Below are positions 9,870-17,233 of a stretch of DNA of 64,000 nt, piece by piece. Origin of the DNA: Citrobacter enshiensis (GTDB taxonomy: Bacteria > Pseudomonadota > Gammaproteobacteria > Enterobacterales > Enterobacteriaceae); contig NZ_CP119862.1 in NCBI RefSeq assembly GCF_029338175.1, positions 3,410,001-3,474,000 on the forward strand. Direction: 5' to 3'. The position numbers and the translations under genes are program-made. Under the pieces are notes generated by a model. That model had not been told where the DNA came from and made no database searches. It worked only from the letters and a program-made list of their open reading frames with translations. Every line of letters starts with the position of its first letter. Position 1 is the first letter of the stretch.

Positions 9870-10280
9870 ATGTCCAGACCAACTATTATCATCAACGACC
9901 TCGACGCCGAACGCATCGACCGCCTGTTGGAGCAACCTGCGTTTGCCGGTTTACCGATTGCTGATGCGTTAAACGCAGAGCTGGATCGCGCCCAAATGTG
10001 TTCACCAGAAGAGATGCCGCATAACGTCGTGACCATGAACAGTCGAGTGAAATTCCGTAACCTTGCCGACGGCGAGACGCGCGTTCGCACGCTGGTCTAT
10101 CCGGCGAACATGACGGACAGCAGCACCCAATTGTCGGTGATGGCTCCGGTTGGCGCTGCCCTGTTAGGTCTGCGCGTTGGCGACACCATTCACTGGGAAC
10201 TTCCAGGTGGAACATCCACGCACCTTGAAGTGCTGGAGCTTGAATACCAGCCTGAAGCTGCGGGCGATTACCTGCGCTAA
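9870..10280 (+). CDS. rnk: regulator of nucleoside diphosphate kinase Rnk
   Basis: Rnk is a GreA/GreB-related RNA polymerase-binding protein with a short N-terminal coiled coil that cannot reach the catalytic centre; it was named for its effect on Ndk levels. The 136-residue product is full length, with the coiled coil in the first 45 residues and the GreA/B C-terminal (FKBP-like) domain from about 50 to 130 ([28 protein letters not shown]). The site GGAG lies seven bases before the ATG. In E. coli rnk also sits next to rna. Confidence 0.95.
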   Translation: MSRPTIIINDLDAERIDRLLEQPAFAGLPIADALNAELDRAQMCSPEEMPHNVVTMNSRVKFRNLADGETRVRTLVYPANMTDSSTQLSVMAPVGAALLGLRVGDTIHWELPGGTSTHLEVLELEYQPEAAGDYLR

Positions 10281-10314
10281 CTCTGTCCTTTCGAAGCCAA
10301 CCGCTTTATCTTGC

Positions 10315-10338
10315 AGAGGATGCATTAGCATCCTCTTT
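10315..10338 (+). terminator. hairpin after rnk
   Basis: A perfect nine-base-pair stem (AGAGGATGC and complement) with a four-base loop is followed by a short TT. It lies 35 bases after the rnk stop and probably ends the rnk message, though the U tract is poor. Confidence 0.6.
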
Positions 10339-10423
10339 CCGGTTAAATATCAACCAAACTTATCATTCCTGCTTTTTTTGCGACAAACTAACCTGATTGG
10401 GGTATCTGTCGGTGGAATAGCGT

Positions 10424-10513
10424 ATGGCTGAGGTTCTCGGTATCACGGTAGTGTATATCCTGATAGCAGCGATTCTCGTTGCCGCTGTGCTATTTCTCGA
10501 ACAACACTGGTAA
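10424..10513 (+). CDS. candidate 29-residue single-pass membrane protein
   Basis: A short reading frame of 29 codons plus TAA between rnk and uspG. After MAEVLGITVV it is one uninterrupted hydrophobic helix of about 19 residues, ending in the polar tail EQHW. GGTGGA lies about seven bases before the ATG. This is the pattern of the many 20-40 residue inner-membrane proteins of enterobacteria (KdpF and MgrT are examples of the size class), which help a transporter or sensor kinase. I do not recognise it by name. E. coli carries ybdR in this interval instead. A random ORF of this length is possible, so confidence rests on the hydrophobic pattern and ribosome site. Confidence 0.5.
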   Translation: MAEVLGITVVYILIAAILVAAVLFLEQHW

Positions 10514-10637
10514 TCACGTATTATCAGTATTGTCTCCTCTTTGATCCTTTAAAAACCTAAATCTGTGCCGTGACTGACAGAATCATATTCATTAATATGA
10601 TGTTATATGTTCATGCGATAACAAGGAGAGACTGCTT

Positions 10638-11066
10638 ATGTACAAAACAATCATTATGCCGGTTGATGTTTTCGAAATGGAACTGAGCGACAAGGCCGTA
10701 CGCCACGCTGAATTTCTGGCGCAACAGGATGGCGTCATTCATCTGTTGCATGTCCTGCCGGGTTCCGCCAGTTTGAGTTTGCATCGGTTTGCCGCCGATG
10801 TTCGCCGTTTTGAGGAGCATCTGCAGCACGAAGCGGAAACCCGCCTGCAAACGATGGTCGGTCATTTCAGTCTTGATCCTTCGCGGATTAAGCCGCATGT
10901 TCGTTTTGGCAACGTGCGGGACGTGGTCAACGACTTAGCGGAAGAACTGAAGGCGGATGTGGTGGTCATTGGATCACGAAACCCGTCAATCAGCACCCAT
11001 CTTCTCGGTTCTAATGCGTCAAGCGTTGTCCGCCATGCCAACCTGCCCGTGTTGGTCGTGCGTTAA
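10638..11066 (+). CDS. uspG: universal stress protein UspG (YbdQ)
   Basis: A 142-residue single-domain universal stress protein of the UspF/UspG branch. Features are the N-terminal strand [10 protein letters not shown] and the nucleotide-binding C-terminal segment with VVIGSRNP followed by [20 protein letters not shown] (the G-2x-G-9x-G-S/T type loop in this family). A strong site (AAGGAGAG) precedes the ATG. E. coli UspG is linked to stress survival and GroEL interaction. Confidence 0.95.
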   Translation: MYKTIIMPVDVFEMELSDKAVRHAEFLAQQDGVIHLLHVLPGSASLSLHRFAADVRRFEEHLQHEAETRLQTMVGHFSLDPSRIKPHVRFGNVRDVVNDLAEELKADVVVIGSRNPSISTHLLGSNASSVVRHANLPVLVVR

Positions 11067-11086
11067 TTCGCCCGCGTCTGATACTG

Positions 11087-11122
11087 AAAAGCCCTGCCAG
11101 GAGAGAGTCCGGCAGGGCTTTT
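11087..11122 (+). terminator. intrinsic terminator of uspG
   Basis: A 12-base-pair stem (AAAAGCCCTGCC and complement) with a 12-base loop ends in TTTT, 20 bases after the uspG stop. The A run on the other side makes it potentially bidirectional. Confidence 0.85.
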
Positions 11123-11143
11123 GTGGTTACTGGGGGGTAATAA

Positions 11144-11173
11144 AAAACCGCCTGGAATTTCACAGGCGGTTTT
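11144..11173 (-). terminator. intrinsic terminator of ahpF
   Basis: An 11-base-pair stem (AAAACCGCCTG and complement) with an eight-base loop lies 34 bases beyond the ahpF stop. Read on the minus strand it ends in a run of T, so it fits as the end of the ahpC-ahpF message and may work in both directions. Confidence 0.82.
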
Positions 11174-11206
11174 GAGCTTGCAGGTGACAGTCTTACTGTC
11201 TTTTTT

Positions 11207-12772
11207 TTATGCGGTCTTGGTGCGAATCAGATAATCAAACGAGCTCAGGGAAGCTTTGGCGCCCTCGCCTGTCGCTATGATTATCTGCTTGTACGGTACG
11301 GTGGTGCAGTCACCGGCGGCGAATACGCCCTTCACGCTGGTTTCACATTTCGCATCAATGATGATTTCACCCATGCGGTTACGTTCAACAGCGCCTTCCA
11401 GCCAGTTAGTGTTCGGTAACAGGCCAATCTGAACAAAGATCCCCGCCAGAGCAACGTTGTGAACATCGCCACTGACACGGTCGCGGTACTCAAGCCCAGT
11501 GACTTTGCTGCCATCGCCTTTCACTTCAGTGGTCTGCGCGTTCAGGATGATATCGACGTTTTTCAGGCTGCGTACTTTATCCTGCAGTACCTGATCGGCT
11601 TTCATCTCAGGCGCAAATTCCAGCAACGTCACGTGCTCCACAATGCCTGCCAGATCGATAGCCGCTTCCACACCGGAGTTACCACCGCCAATCACTGCCA
11701 CGCGTTTGCCTTTAAACAGCGGGCCGTCGCAGTGCGGGCAGTACGTCACGCCTTTGGTACGATATTGATCTTCACCCGGCACGTTCATATTGCGCCATTT
11801 GGCACCCGTCGCAATGATAATGCTTCGGGCTTTCAGCACCGCACCGGATGCCGTTTGAATCTGATGCAGGCCACCTTCTTGCGTAGCTGGCACCAGTTTG
11901 CTGGCGCTCTGGCTATCAATCACATCCACATCGTAATCATCGACGTGCGCTTTTAATGCCCCCGCCAGCTTTTGACCTTCGGTTTTCGGCACCGAGATGT
12001 AGTTTTCGATGTCCACGGTATCGAGTACCTGACCGCCAAAGCGTTCGCCCATCAACCCCGTGCGAATACCTTTACGCGCTGAGTAAACAGCCGCCGCAGC
12101 GCCCGCCGGGCCAGAGCCGACAATCAGCACATCATACGCATCACGCTTGTTCAGCTCTTCTGCTGCGCGTTTTTCTGCGCCGGTATCCACTTTCGCGACG
12201 ATTTCCGTCAGGGTCATACGCCCCTGACCGAACTCTTTCCCGTTAACGTAAACCGCCGGAACGCCCATCACGTTACGTTCGGTGATTTCGTTCTGGAATG
12301 TCCCGCCGTCGATTGCCGTATGCTTAATACGTGGGTTCAGCACCGCCATCAGGTTCAGCGCCTGCACCACGTCCGGGCAGTTGTGGCAAGAGAGCGAGTA
12401 ATAGGTTTCAAACTCAAAATCACCGTCGATTTCGCGGATCTGCTCAAGCAGCGTCTGCGCTTCTTTCGACGGATGACCACCGGTCCACAACAGTGCCAGC
12501 ACCAGAGAGGTAAATTCATGCCCCAACGGGGAGCCGGCAAAACGCGGTCCCTGGGTTGAACCCGGGTTGGTGATCAGGAATGACGGCTTGCGTACGGCTA
12601 AGCTGTTATCTTCTTTAAAGGTGACTTTCTCTGACAGTTCGGCAATTTCAGCCAGCAGTTCCTTGATTTCTGCCGATTTGGCGCTGTCATCCAGCGTGGC
12701 AATCAGCTCAACAGGTTTCGTCAGTTTCTCAAGGTACGCCTTGAGCTGGGTTTTCATGTTAGCGTCGAGCAT
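11207..12772 (-). CDS. ahpF: alkyl hydroperoxide reductase subunit F
   Basis: AhpF is the NADH-dependent flavoprotein that reduces the peroxiredoxin AhpC. The 521-residue product is full length: an N-terminal pair of thioredoxin folds with the SCHNCP redox centre (C129 and C132), an FAD domain beginning [10 protein letters not shown], the CPHC redox centre (about 345-348), an NADH domain with GGGNSGVEA and the C-terminal FAADGCTT-type motif ([13 protein letters not shown]). It follows ahpC on the same strand, separated by a hairpin and a BIME. Confidence 0.97.
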   Translation of the reverse strand: MLDANMKTQLKAYLEKLTKPVELIATLDDSAKSAEIKELLAEIAELSEKVTFKEDNSLAVRKPSFLITNPGSTQGPRFAGSPLGHEFTSLVLALLWTGGHPSKEAQTLLEQIREIDGDFEFETYYSLSCHNCPDVVQALNLMAVLNPRIKHTAIDGGTFQNEITERNVMGVPAVYVNGKEFGQGRMTLTEIVAKVDTGAEKRAAEELNKRDAYDVLIVGSGPAGAAAAVYSARKGIRTGLMGERFGGQVLDTVDIENYISVPKTEGQKLAGALKAHVDDYDVDVIDSQSASKLVPATQEGGLHQIQTASGAVLKARSIIIATGAKWRNMNVPGEDQYRTKGVTYCPHCDGPLFKGKRVAVIGGGNSGVEAAIDLAGIVEHVTLLEFAPEMKADQVLQDKVRSLKNVDIILNAQTTEVKGDGSKVTGLEYRDRVSGDVHNVALAGIFVQIGLLPNTNWLEGAVERNRMGEIIIDAKCETSVKGVFAAGDCTTVPYKQIIIATGEGAKASLSSFDYLIRTKTA

Positions 12773-12859
12773 CGTTAATCTCCTGCTTTAAAAACATCAT
12801 CATGCAAGCTGCCTTGCGGGCGGCCTGAATGCGGCTTGCATCATGGGGTTTGGAGTGAA

Positions 12860-12880
12860 ACGGGTGCGTAATGCACCCGT
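12860..12880 (-). terminator. hairpin between ahpC and ahpF (partial terminator)
   Basis: An eight-base-pair stem (ACGGGTGC and complement) with a five-base loop is followed on the minus strand by TTTC. It lies downstream of ahpC and may reduce read-through into ahpF, matching the greater need for AhpC. Differential expression is inferred. Confidence 0.5.
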
Positions 12881-12885
12881 TGATT

Positions 12886-12964
12886 GCCGGGTGGCACTTC
12901 GTTTACCCGGCCTACGATGTTGTAGACCCGGTTTGTAGGCCGGATAAGCGTAGCGCCATCCGGC
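12886..12964. repeat. REP/BIME element between ahpC and ahpF
   Basis: Two REP-type palindromes face each other. The first is GCCGGGTGGC...ACCCGGC at 12886-12911; the second has GCCGGATAAGCG...CCATCCGGC at about 12939-12964. They share the arms GTAGACCCGG/GTAGGCCGG between them. These are standard enterobacterial intergenic repeats, which stabilise upstream mRNA and can bind gyrase or IHF. Confidence 0.88.
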
Positions 12965-12983
12965 TTCGAAGCACCTTAAAGGC

Positions 12984-13547
12984 TTAGATTTTACCAACCA
13001 GGTCTAAAGAAGGTGCTAAGGTCGCTTCGCCTTCTTTCCATTTCGCCGGGCAAACTTCACCTGGGTGAGAAGCCACATACTGAGCCGCTTTGATTTTACG
13101 CAGCAGGTCAGACGCATCGCGGCCAATGCCTTCAGCGGTAACTTCGATAGCCTGGATGATACCCTGCGGGTCAACAACGAAGGTTGCGCGGTCAGCCAGA
13201 CCTTCATCTTCACGCATGTTGTCGAAGTTACGGGTCAGGGCGCCAGTCGGGTCGCCGATCATCGCATATTTGATTTTCGCGATGGTTTCAGAGCTGCTGT
13301 GCCATGCTTTGTGAGTGAAGTGGGTGTCGGTAGAGACAGAGTAAACGTCTACGCCCAGTTTCTGCAGTTCATCGTAATGGTCAGCAACGTCGCCCAGTTC
13401 AGTCGGGCATACGAAAGTAAAGTCAGCCGGGTAGAAGAAGAAGACACTCCAGCGGCCTTCGGTATCTTTTTCGGTAACTTCGATGAATTCACCGTTTTTG
13501 AACGCCTGGTTTTTGAAAGGTTTAATTTTAGTGTTAATCAAGGACAT
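12984..13547 (-). CDS. ahpC: alkyl hydroperoxide reductase subunit C (2-Cys peroxiredoxin)
   Basis: AhpC is the main scavenger of low levels of hydrogen peroxide and also reduces organic peroxides. The 187-residue protein has the peroxidatic C47 in FTFVCPTE and the resolving cysteine near residue 166 in EVCPAKW, and the GD-T-F motif region ([14 protein letters not shown]). A GGAGG-type site precedes the ATG. OxyR-like sequence lies 60 to 100 bases upstream. Confidence 0.98.
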   Translation of the reverse strand: MSLINTKIKPFKNQAFKNGEFIEVTEKDTEGRWSVFFFYPADFTFVCPTELGDVADHYDELQKLGVDVYSVSTDTHFTHKAWHSSSETIAKIKYAMIGDPTGALTRNFDNMREDEGLADRATFVVDPQGIIQAIEVTAEGIGRDASDLLRKIKAAQYVASHPGEVCPAKWKEGEATLAPSLDLVGKI

Positions 13548-13607
13548 CTATACTTCCTCCGTGTTTTCGTTGAGTTGTAAGTTAACGAAATTTTTCCGAT
13601 TCGGCTA

Positions 13608-13644
13608 ATGCGTTTCCATTATCAAATCAATAAGCGTTATCTAA
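13608..13644 (-). promoter_or_regulatory. candidate OxyR site for ahpC
   Basis: Two half-sites with the OxyR arrangement (ATAG-n-t-nnn-a-n-CTAT, seven bases, repeat). The left half (13608-13622) is weak, ending TTAT; the right half (13630-13644) is better, ATAA...A-n-CTAA. OxyR control of ahpCF is established in E. coli and Salmonella. Confidence 0.55.
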
Positions 13645-13838
13645 CAACCGACGCATGACAACTTTGTGAACCCTAAGCCGCCACCGGCGACAAAAAGTAA
13701 AAAGGCCCCCTTTTCAGGCGGCCCCATTACCTGAACTACCCGTAGGTAACTTCAGTGCCAGTGAAACTGGCTATGTGTTGCGCTCTACATTACCTTAACA
13801 AAGGCTGTAACAGCGAAGGGGATTACAACACCCCACTG

Positions 13839-13907
13839 AAGAAAGGGCAATCATCCGGCTTAAGGTCTTATCTATGGCTGTGATAGGTTTGATCTGCGCC
13901 CTTTCTT
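13839..13907 (+). repeat. long-range inverted repeat in dsbG leader
   Basis: AAGAAAGGGC (13839-13848) is repeated as its exact complement at 13898-13907, enclosing the OxyR site. In the DNA it brackets the operator; in RNA it would form a 10-base-pair stem over a 49-base loop just upstream of dsbG. Confidence 0.55.
13861..13897 (+). promoter_or_regulatory. OxyR operator upstream of dsbG
   Basis: TAAG-g-T-ctt-A-t-CTAT, seven bases, ATAG-g-T-ttg-A-t-CTGC. This follows the OxyR consensus ATAGnTnnnAnCTAT-N7-ATAGnTnnnAnCTAT with the right spacing and both central tetrads perfect. It ends 35 bases before the dsbG start. An OxyR link for dsbG is known in E. coli. Confidence 0.75.
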
Positions 13908-13932
13908 TCGCACTGATTTTTAAGGAAAAATA

Positions 13933-14679
13933 ATGCTAAAACGAACGCTATTGCTGACTCTCCTCCCTCTCATCGCTCAGGCGGAAGAACTGCCAGCGCC
14001 GGTCAAAGCCATCGAAAAACAAGGTATTACAATCCTGAAATCCTTCGATGCGCCGGGCGGGATGAAAGGTTACCTGGGAAAATATCAGGACATGGGCGTC
14101 ACCATTTATCTCACCCCGGACGGCAAACAGGCGATCTCCGGGTACATGTATAATGAAAAAGGCGAGAACCTCAGCAATGCATTGATAGAAAAAGAGATCT
14201 ATGCGCCAGCCGGGCGAGAACTGTGGCAGCGCATGGAAAAGTCATCCTGGCTGTTAGACGGTAAAAAGGATGCGCCCGTCGTACTTTATGTGTTCGCCGA
14301 TCCTTTCTGCCCTTACTGCAAGCAATTCTGGCAACAGGCCCGTCCCTGGGTAGAATCCGGCAAAGTACAATTGCGAACCCTGCTGGTTGGCGTGATAAAA
14401 CCAGAAAGCCCGGCAACTGCGGCGGCGATTCTGACCACGAAAGACCCGGCAAAGACCTGGCATGACTATGAAGCCTCGAACGGTAAACTCAAACTTGAAA
14501 TCCCGACATCCGTTCCTCCTGAGGCGATGCGTATTCTGAACGTCAATCAAAAAATCATGGACGATCTGGGTGCTAACGTCACACCCGCCATCTACTATTT
14601 GAATAAAGAAAACACGTTGCAGCAGGTTGTAGGATTGCCAGAAAAAGCACAGCTGGATGCGATGATGAATAGCCGTTAA
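13933..14679 (+). CDS. dsbG: thiol:disulphide interchange protein DsbG
   Basis: DsbG is a periplasmic V-shaped dimer that keeps single cysteines reduced and rescues sulphenylated proteins, fed by DsbD. The 248-residue precursor has a signal peptide ending about residue 17 (IAQA-EE), a dimerisation domain to about residue 90, and a thioredoxin domain with CPYC at 126-129 and the cis-proline (VTPAIYY) near residue 218. A site AAGGA precedes the ATG by about six bases. The gene is divergent from ahpC and shares an OxyR-controlled intergenic region. Confidence 0.96.
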   Translation: MLKRTLLLTLLPLIAQAEELPAPVKAIEKQGITILKSFDAPGGMKGYLGKYQDMGVTIYLTPDGKQAISGYMYNEKGENLSNALIEKEIYAPAGRELWQRMEKSSWLLDGKKDAPVVLYVFADPFCPYCKQFWQQARPWVESGKVQLRTLLVGVIKPESPATAAAILTTKDPAKTWHDYEASNGKLKLEIPTSVPPEAMRILNVNQKIMDDLGANVTPAIYYLNKENTLQQVVGLPEKAQLDAMMNSR

Positions 14680-15082
14680 CGTAATATTTAGGGTGATTGT
14701 TCTCATTCCAGTCACCCGGTTAAATCACTCACTTCGCTTATCGCATAATGCAGCAGTCAGCACTCAAGAAAGCATCGTCATTGACTACCTACAGATTGTG
14801 ATGTTCCGGGGCGTCCATACATCATTATTTTTATTCAATGTTATAATGCGTCGTTAATTAATAATTGATTTAAGCAATATATATTTCGAATTAACTAACT
14901 GCATCAATCAGAAAACATTACCTCCCTCAGCTCAACGAAAATTAATTCATATTTTTTATTGGTCACCCCAAAAACATTCATAAATACTATATTTTTTAAC
15001 TGTTGCATGTTTACATAATTAGCATATCTTATAATAAAATATTTCGAGCAAAATCAATTTAATATTGAGAGACACCTCAAAA
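14680..15082. other. AT-rich gap upstream of ybdN
   Basis: No gene is seen in these 403 bases. A weak hairpin (GGGTGA...TCACCC, about 14691-14716) follows dsbG. From about 14820 the sequence becomes extremely AT-rich, with a perfect TATAAT at 15030-15035 but no -35 at good spacing (TTGCAT 21 bases away, TTTACA 14). E. coli has the LysR gene ybdO in this interval; it is absent here. The composition suggests H-NS binding and an acquired block. Confidence 0.6.
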
Positions 15083-16306
15083 ATGTCCATGTATAAATAT
15101 CCGCTTGACCAAAATGTCCTGGAGGCCGCGCTAGAGCGCATCACGTGGACGCTTGAAACGCTCCCACGGGTCTGCGTTTCATTTTCTGGCGGTAAAGATT
15201 CTGGTCTCATGCTGCACCTGACCGCGACCCTTGCCCGTCAATTACAGAAAAAAATATGCGTATTATTCATTGACTGGGAAGCGCAATTCTCTTGTACCAT
15301 TGAGTATGTCCAGGCGCTGCGAAATGATTATTCCGATGTCATCGACGATTTTTATTGGGTTGCCTTGCCGTTGACGACACAAAATGCATTATCCCAATAC
15401 CAACCCGAATGGCAATGCTGGGCCCCAAATACAGACTGGGTGCGCCAACCACCACCGGATGCTATTACCGATCCCGGCTATTTTCCTTTTTATCAACCGA
15501 ATATGACCTTTGAGCAGTTTGTTCGTTTTTTTGCCGACTGGTTTTCTAATAACCGGCCAGCCGCCATGTTAATCGGTATCCGGGCCGACGAGTCTTACAA
15601 TCGATTTGGCGCCATCGCCTCCTTACATAAGCAGCGTTTTGCTGATGACAAACCCTGGACAACGTCCGCGCCGGGTGGACACACCTGGTACATTTACCCA
15701 ATGTATGACTGGAAAACCGCAGACATCTGGACCTGGTTCTCAAAAACAAAAAAACGCTGTAATCCTTTGTATAACCTGATGTATCAGGCAGGCGTACCCA
15801 CCCGCTACATGCGGATTTGCGAACCCTTCGGTCCGGAACAGCGCCAGGGACTGTGGCTGTACCATGTCGTCGAACCCGAACGCTGGGCTGCCATGTGCGC
15901 GCGCGTAAGCGGTGTGAAAAGCGGCGGTATCTATGCCGGTCACGACAACCATTTTTATGGCCATCGAAAACTCTTAAAACCCGACCATCTATGCTGGAAA
16001 GAGTACGCCTTACTGCTGCTGAACAGCATGCCGGAACAAACCTCCGAGCATTACTGCAATAAAATCGCCGTCTATTTACAGTGGTATAAAAAGAAAGGTC
16101 TGGACGATATTCCCCAAACGCAAGACGGCGATATTGGTACAAAAGACATCCCGTCATGGCGACGTATCTGCAAAGTGCTGCTGAATAATGATTACTGGTG
16201 CCGAGCGCTCTCTTTCAGTCCGACAAAACCGAAAAGTTACCAGCGTTATAACGAACGCATGAAAGCAAAACGTCAGGAATGGGGAATACTATGCAACAAC
16301 GATTAA
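15083..16306 (+). CDS. ybdN: PP-loop ATPase / PAPS reductase-like protein YbdN (IbrA family)
   Basis: A 407-residue adenine nucleotide alpha-hydrolase-like protein with the PP-loop SFSGGKDSG at about 34-41, then a long family-specific C-terminal region rich in aromatic residues. It is close to E. coli YbdN and related to IbrA, which with IbrB activates eib immunoglobulin-binding genes in some E. coli; the biochemical reaction is unknown. The frame is open from a TTG at 15065, but the ATG at 15083 gives the MSMYKYPLDQN start of YbdN. It overlaps ybdM by 16 bases, so the two are coupled. Confidence 0.9.
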   Translation: MSMYKYPLDQNVLEAALERITWTLETLPRVCVSFSGGKDSGLMLHLTATLARQLQKKICVLFIDWEAQFSCTIEYVQALRNDYSDVIDDFYWVALPLTTQNALSQYQPEWQCWAPNTDWVRQPPPDAITDPGYFPFYQPNMTFEQFVRFFADWFSNNRPAAMLIGIRADESYNRFGAIASLHKQRFADDKPWTTSAPGGHTWYIYPMYDWKTADIWTWFSKTKKRCNPLYNLMYQAGVPTRYMRICEPFGPEQRQGLWLYHVVEPERWAAMCARVSGVKSGGIYAGHDNHFYGHRKLLKPDHLCWKEYALLLLNSMPEQTSEHYCNKIAVYLQWYKKKGLDDIPQTQDGDIGTKDIPSWRRICKVLLNNDYWCRALSFSPTKPKSYQRYNERMKAKRQEWGILCNND

Positions 16307-16908
16307 CTCAGGAATTAACCCACTTTCTCTCGGCGCTGCCGGAAGAGGAACGGATCCGCGCCATTAATGAGTTCAGAATGGCAATCCACCACGTCAGCCC
16401 TTTTCGTCATGAACCTGTCGACTGCGTGTTGTGGATTAAAAATGAGCAAATCATCCCTAACGATTACAACCCGAATAATGTGGCGCCGCCGGAGAAAAGG
16501 CTGCTGCTAAAATCAATTGAAGCAGACGGTTTCACACAACCTATTGTCGTGGCGCAATCCAGTGCAGAGAAGTACGACATTATCGATGGTTTCCATCGGC
16601 ATGAATTAGGGAAAGGAAAAGCGGCACTAAGAGCGCGTCTGAAAGGCTATCTGCCCGTCACATGCCTGGAGCGCACTCGCCATGAACGTATTGCGTCCAC
16701 GATTCGCCATAACCGCGCGCGGGGCCGACACCAGATCCACGCCATGTCCGAGATCGTTCGTGAGCTCTCACTACTGGGCTGGGACGAGCAAAAAATCGGC
16801 AAAGAGTTAGGAATGGATGACGATGAAGTGTTGCGTCTGAAACAAATCAACGGCCTGCAGGAGTTATTTGCAGGTCGCCAATTTTCGAAAGCCTGGACAG
16901 TGAAATAA
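16291..16908 (+). CDS. ybdM: ParB/sulfiredoxin-fold protein YbdM (IbrB family)
   Basis: A 205-residue protein with a ParB-like/Srx domain: PNDYNPNNVAPPEKRLL and DGFHRHELGKGK correspond to the nucleotide-binding ParB box. A helix-turn-helix-like C-terminal part follows (DEQKIGKELGMDDDEVLRLKQING). It is the partner of YbdN and relates to IbrB. Two in-frame starts are possible, 16279 and 16291; GGGGA six bases before 16291 favours the later one. The pair looks like a two-gene module in which a nucleotide-activating enzyme works with a DNA- or nucleotide-binding protein; the target is not known. Confidence 0.88.
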   Translation: MQQRLTQELTHFLSALPEEERIRAINEFRMAIHHVSPFRHEPVDCVLWIKNEQIIPNDYNPNNVAPPEKRLLLKSIEADGFTQPIVVAQSSAEKYDIIDGFHRHELGKGKAALRARLKGYLPVTCLERTRHERIASTIRHNRARGRHQIHAMSEIVRELSLLGWDEQKIGKELGMDDDEVLRLKQINGLQELFAGRQFSKAWTVK

Positions 16909-16977
16909 CGACAAGGGAGATCTGCGTTCAGCCGCTGACGGCAGCATCACCGCTTAAGAAAAAATGAAGAGCATCCA

Positions 16978-17175
16978 TTAGCAACAACGCGCGCCGCCTT
17001 TTCCCCCATAGCGCGCGTCCTGCCGCTCACGGAAAAACTCTTCATAGGTCATCGGCGTTTGGTCCGGATGCGTGACGCGCATGTGCTCAACATAGTTGTC
17101 GTAGTCCGGCACACCAATCATCAACCTTGCCGCCTGGCCTAAGTATTTCCCGGCTTTTGAAAGCGTATCAAACAT
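16978..17175 (-). CDS. ybdD: YbdD/YjiX family small protein
   Basis: A 65-residue protein that follows cstA in the same direction. The family accompanies CstA/BtsT pyruvate transporters and is reported to support their activity. The segment [17 protein letters not shown] is highly conserved, and it ends in GGARCC. AGGT lies eight bases before the ATG. Confidence 0.93.
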   Translation of the reverse strand: MFDTLSKAGKYLGQAARLMIGVPDYDNYVEHMRVTHPDQTPMTYEEFFRERQDARYGGKGGARCC

Positions 17176-17197
17176 AGCGGTTACCTGTTATGCAAAC

Positions 17198-17219
17198 GCC
17201 CTCTCCGGCCGGAGAGGGC
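17198..17219. repeat. perfect 22-base palindrome between cstA and ybdD
   Basis: GCCCTCTCCGG followed immediately by its exact complement, with no loop. There is no T run, so it is not a normal terminator. In RNA it would form a stable stem in the cstA-ybdD gap and could set the relative level of the two proteins. Confidence 0.8.
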
Positions 17220-17233
17220 TCAATAGTTGAAGA

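Noticed and set aside
10177-10431. 84-codon frame overlapping the end of rnk
   Set aside because: It starts inside rnk in another frame and reads through the rnk hairpin, with no ribosome site.
11186-11208. GACAG...CTGTC with eight T as a third terminator near ahpF
   Set aside because: The stem is only five base pairs and overlaps the ahpF stop; the two stronger hairpins next to it explain the ends of uspG and ahpF.
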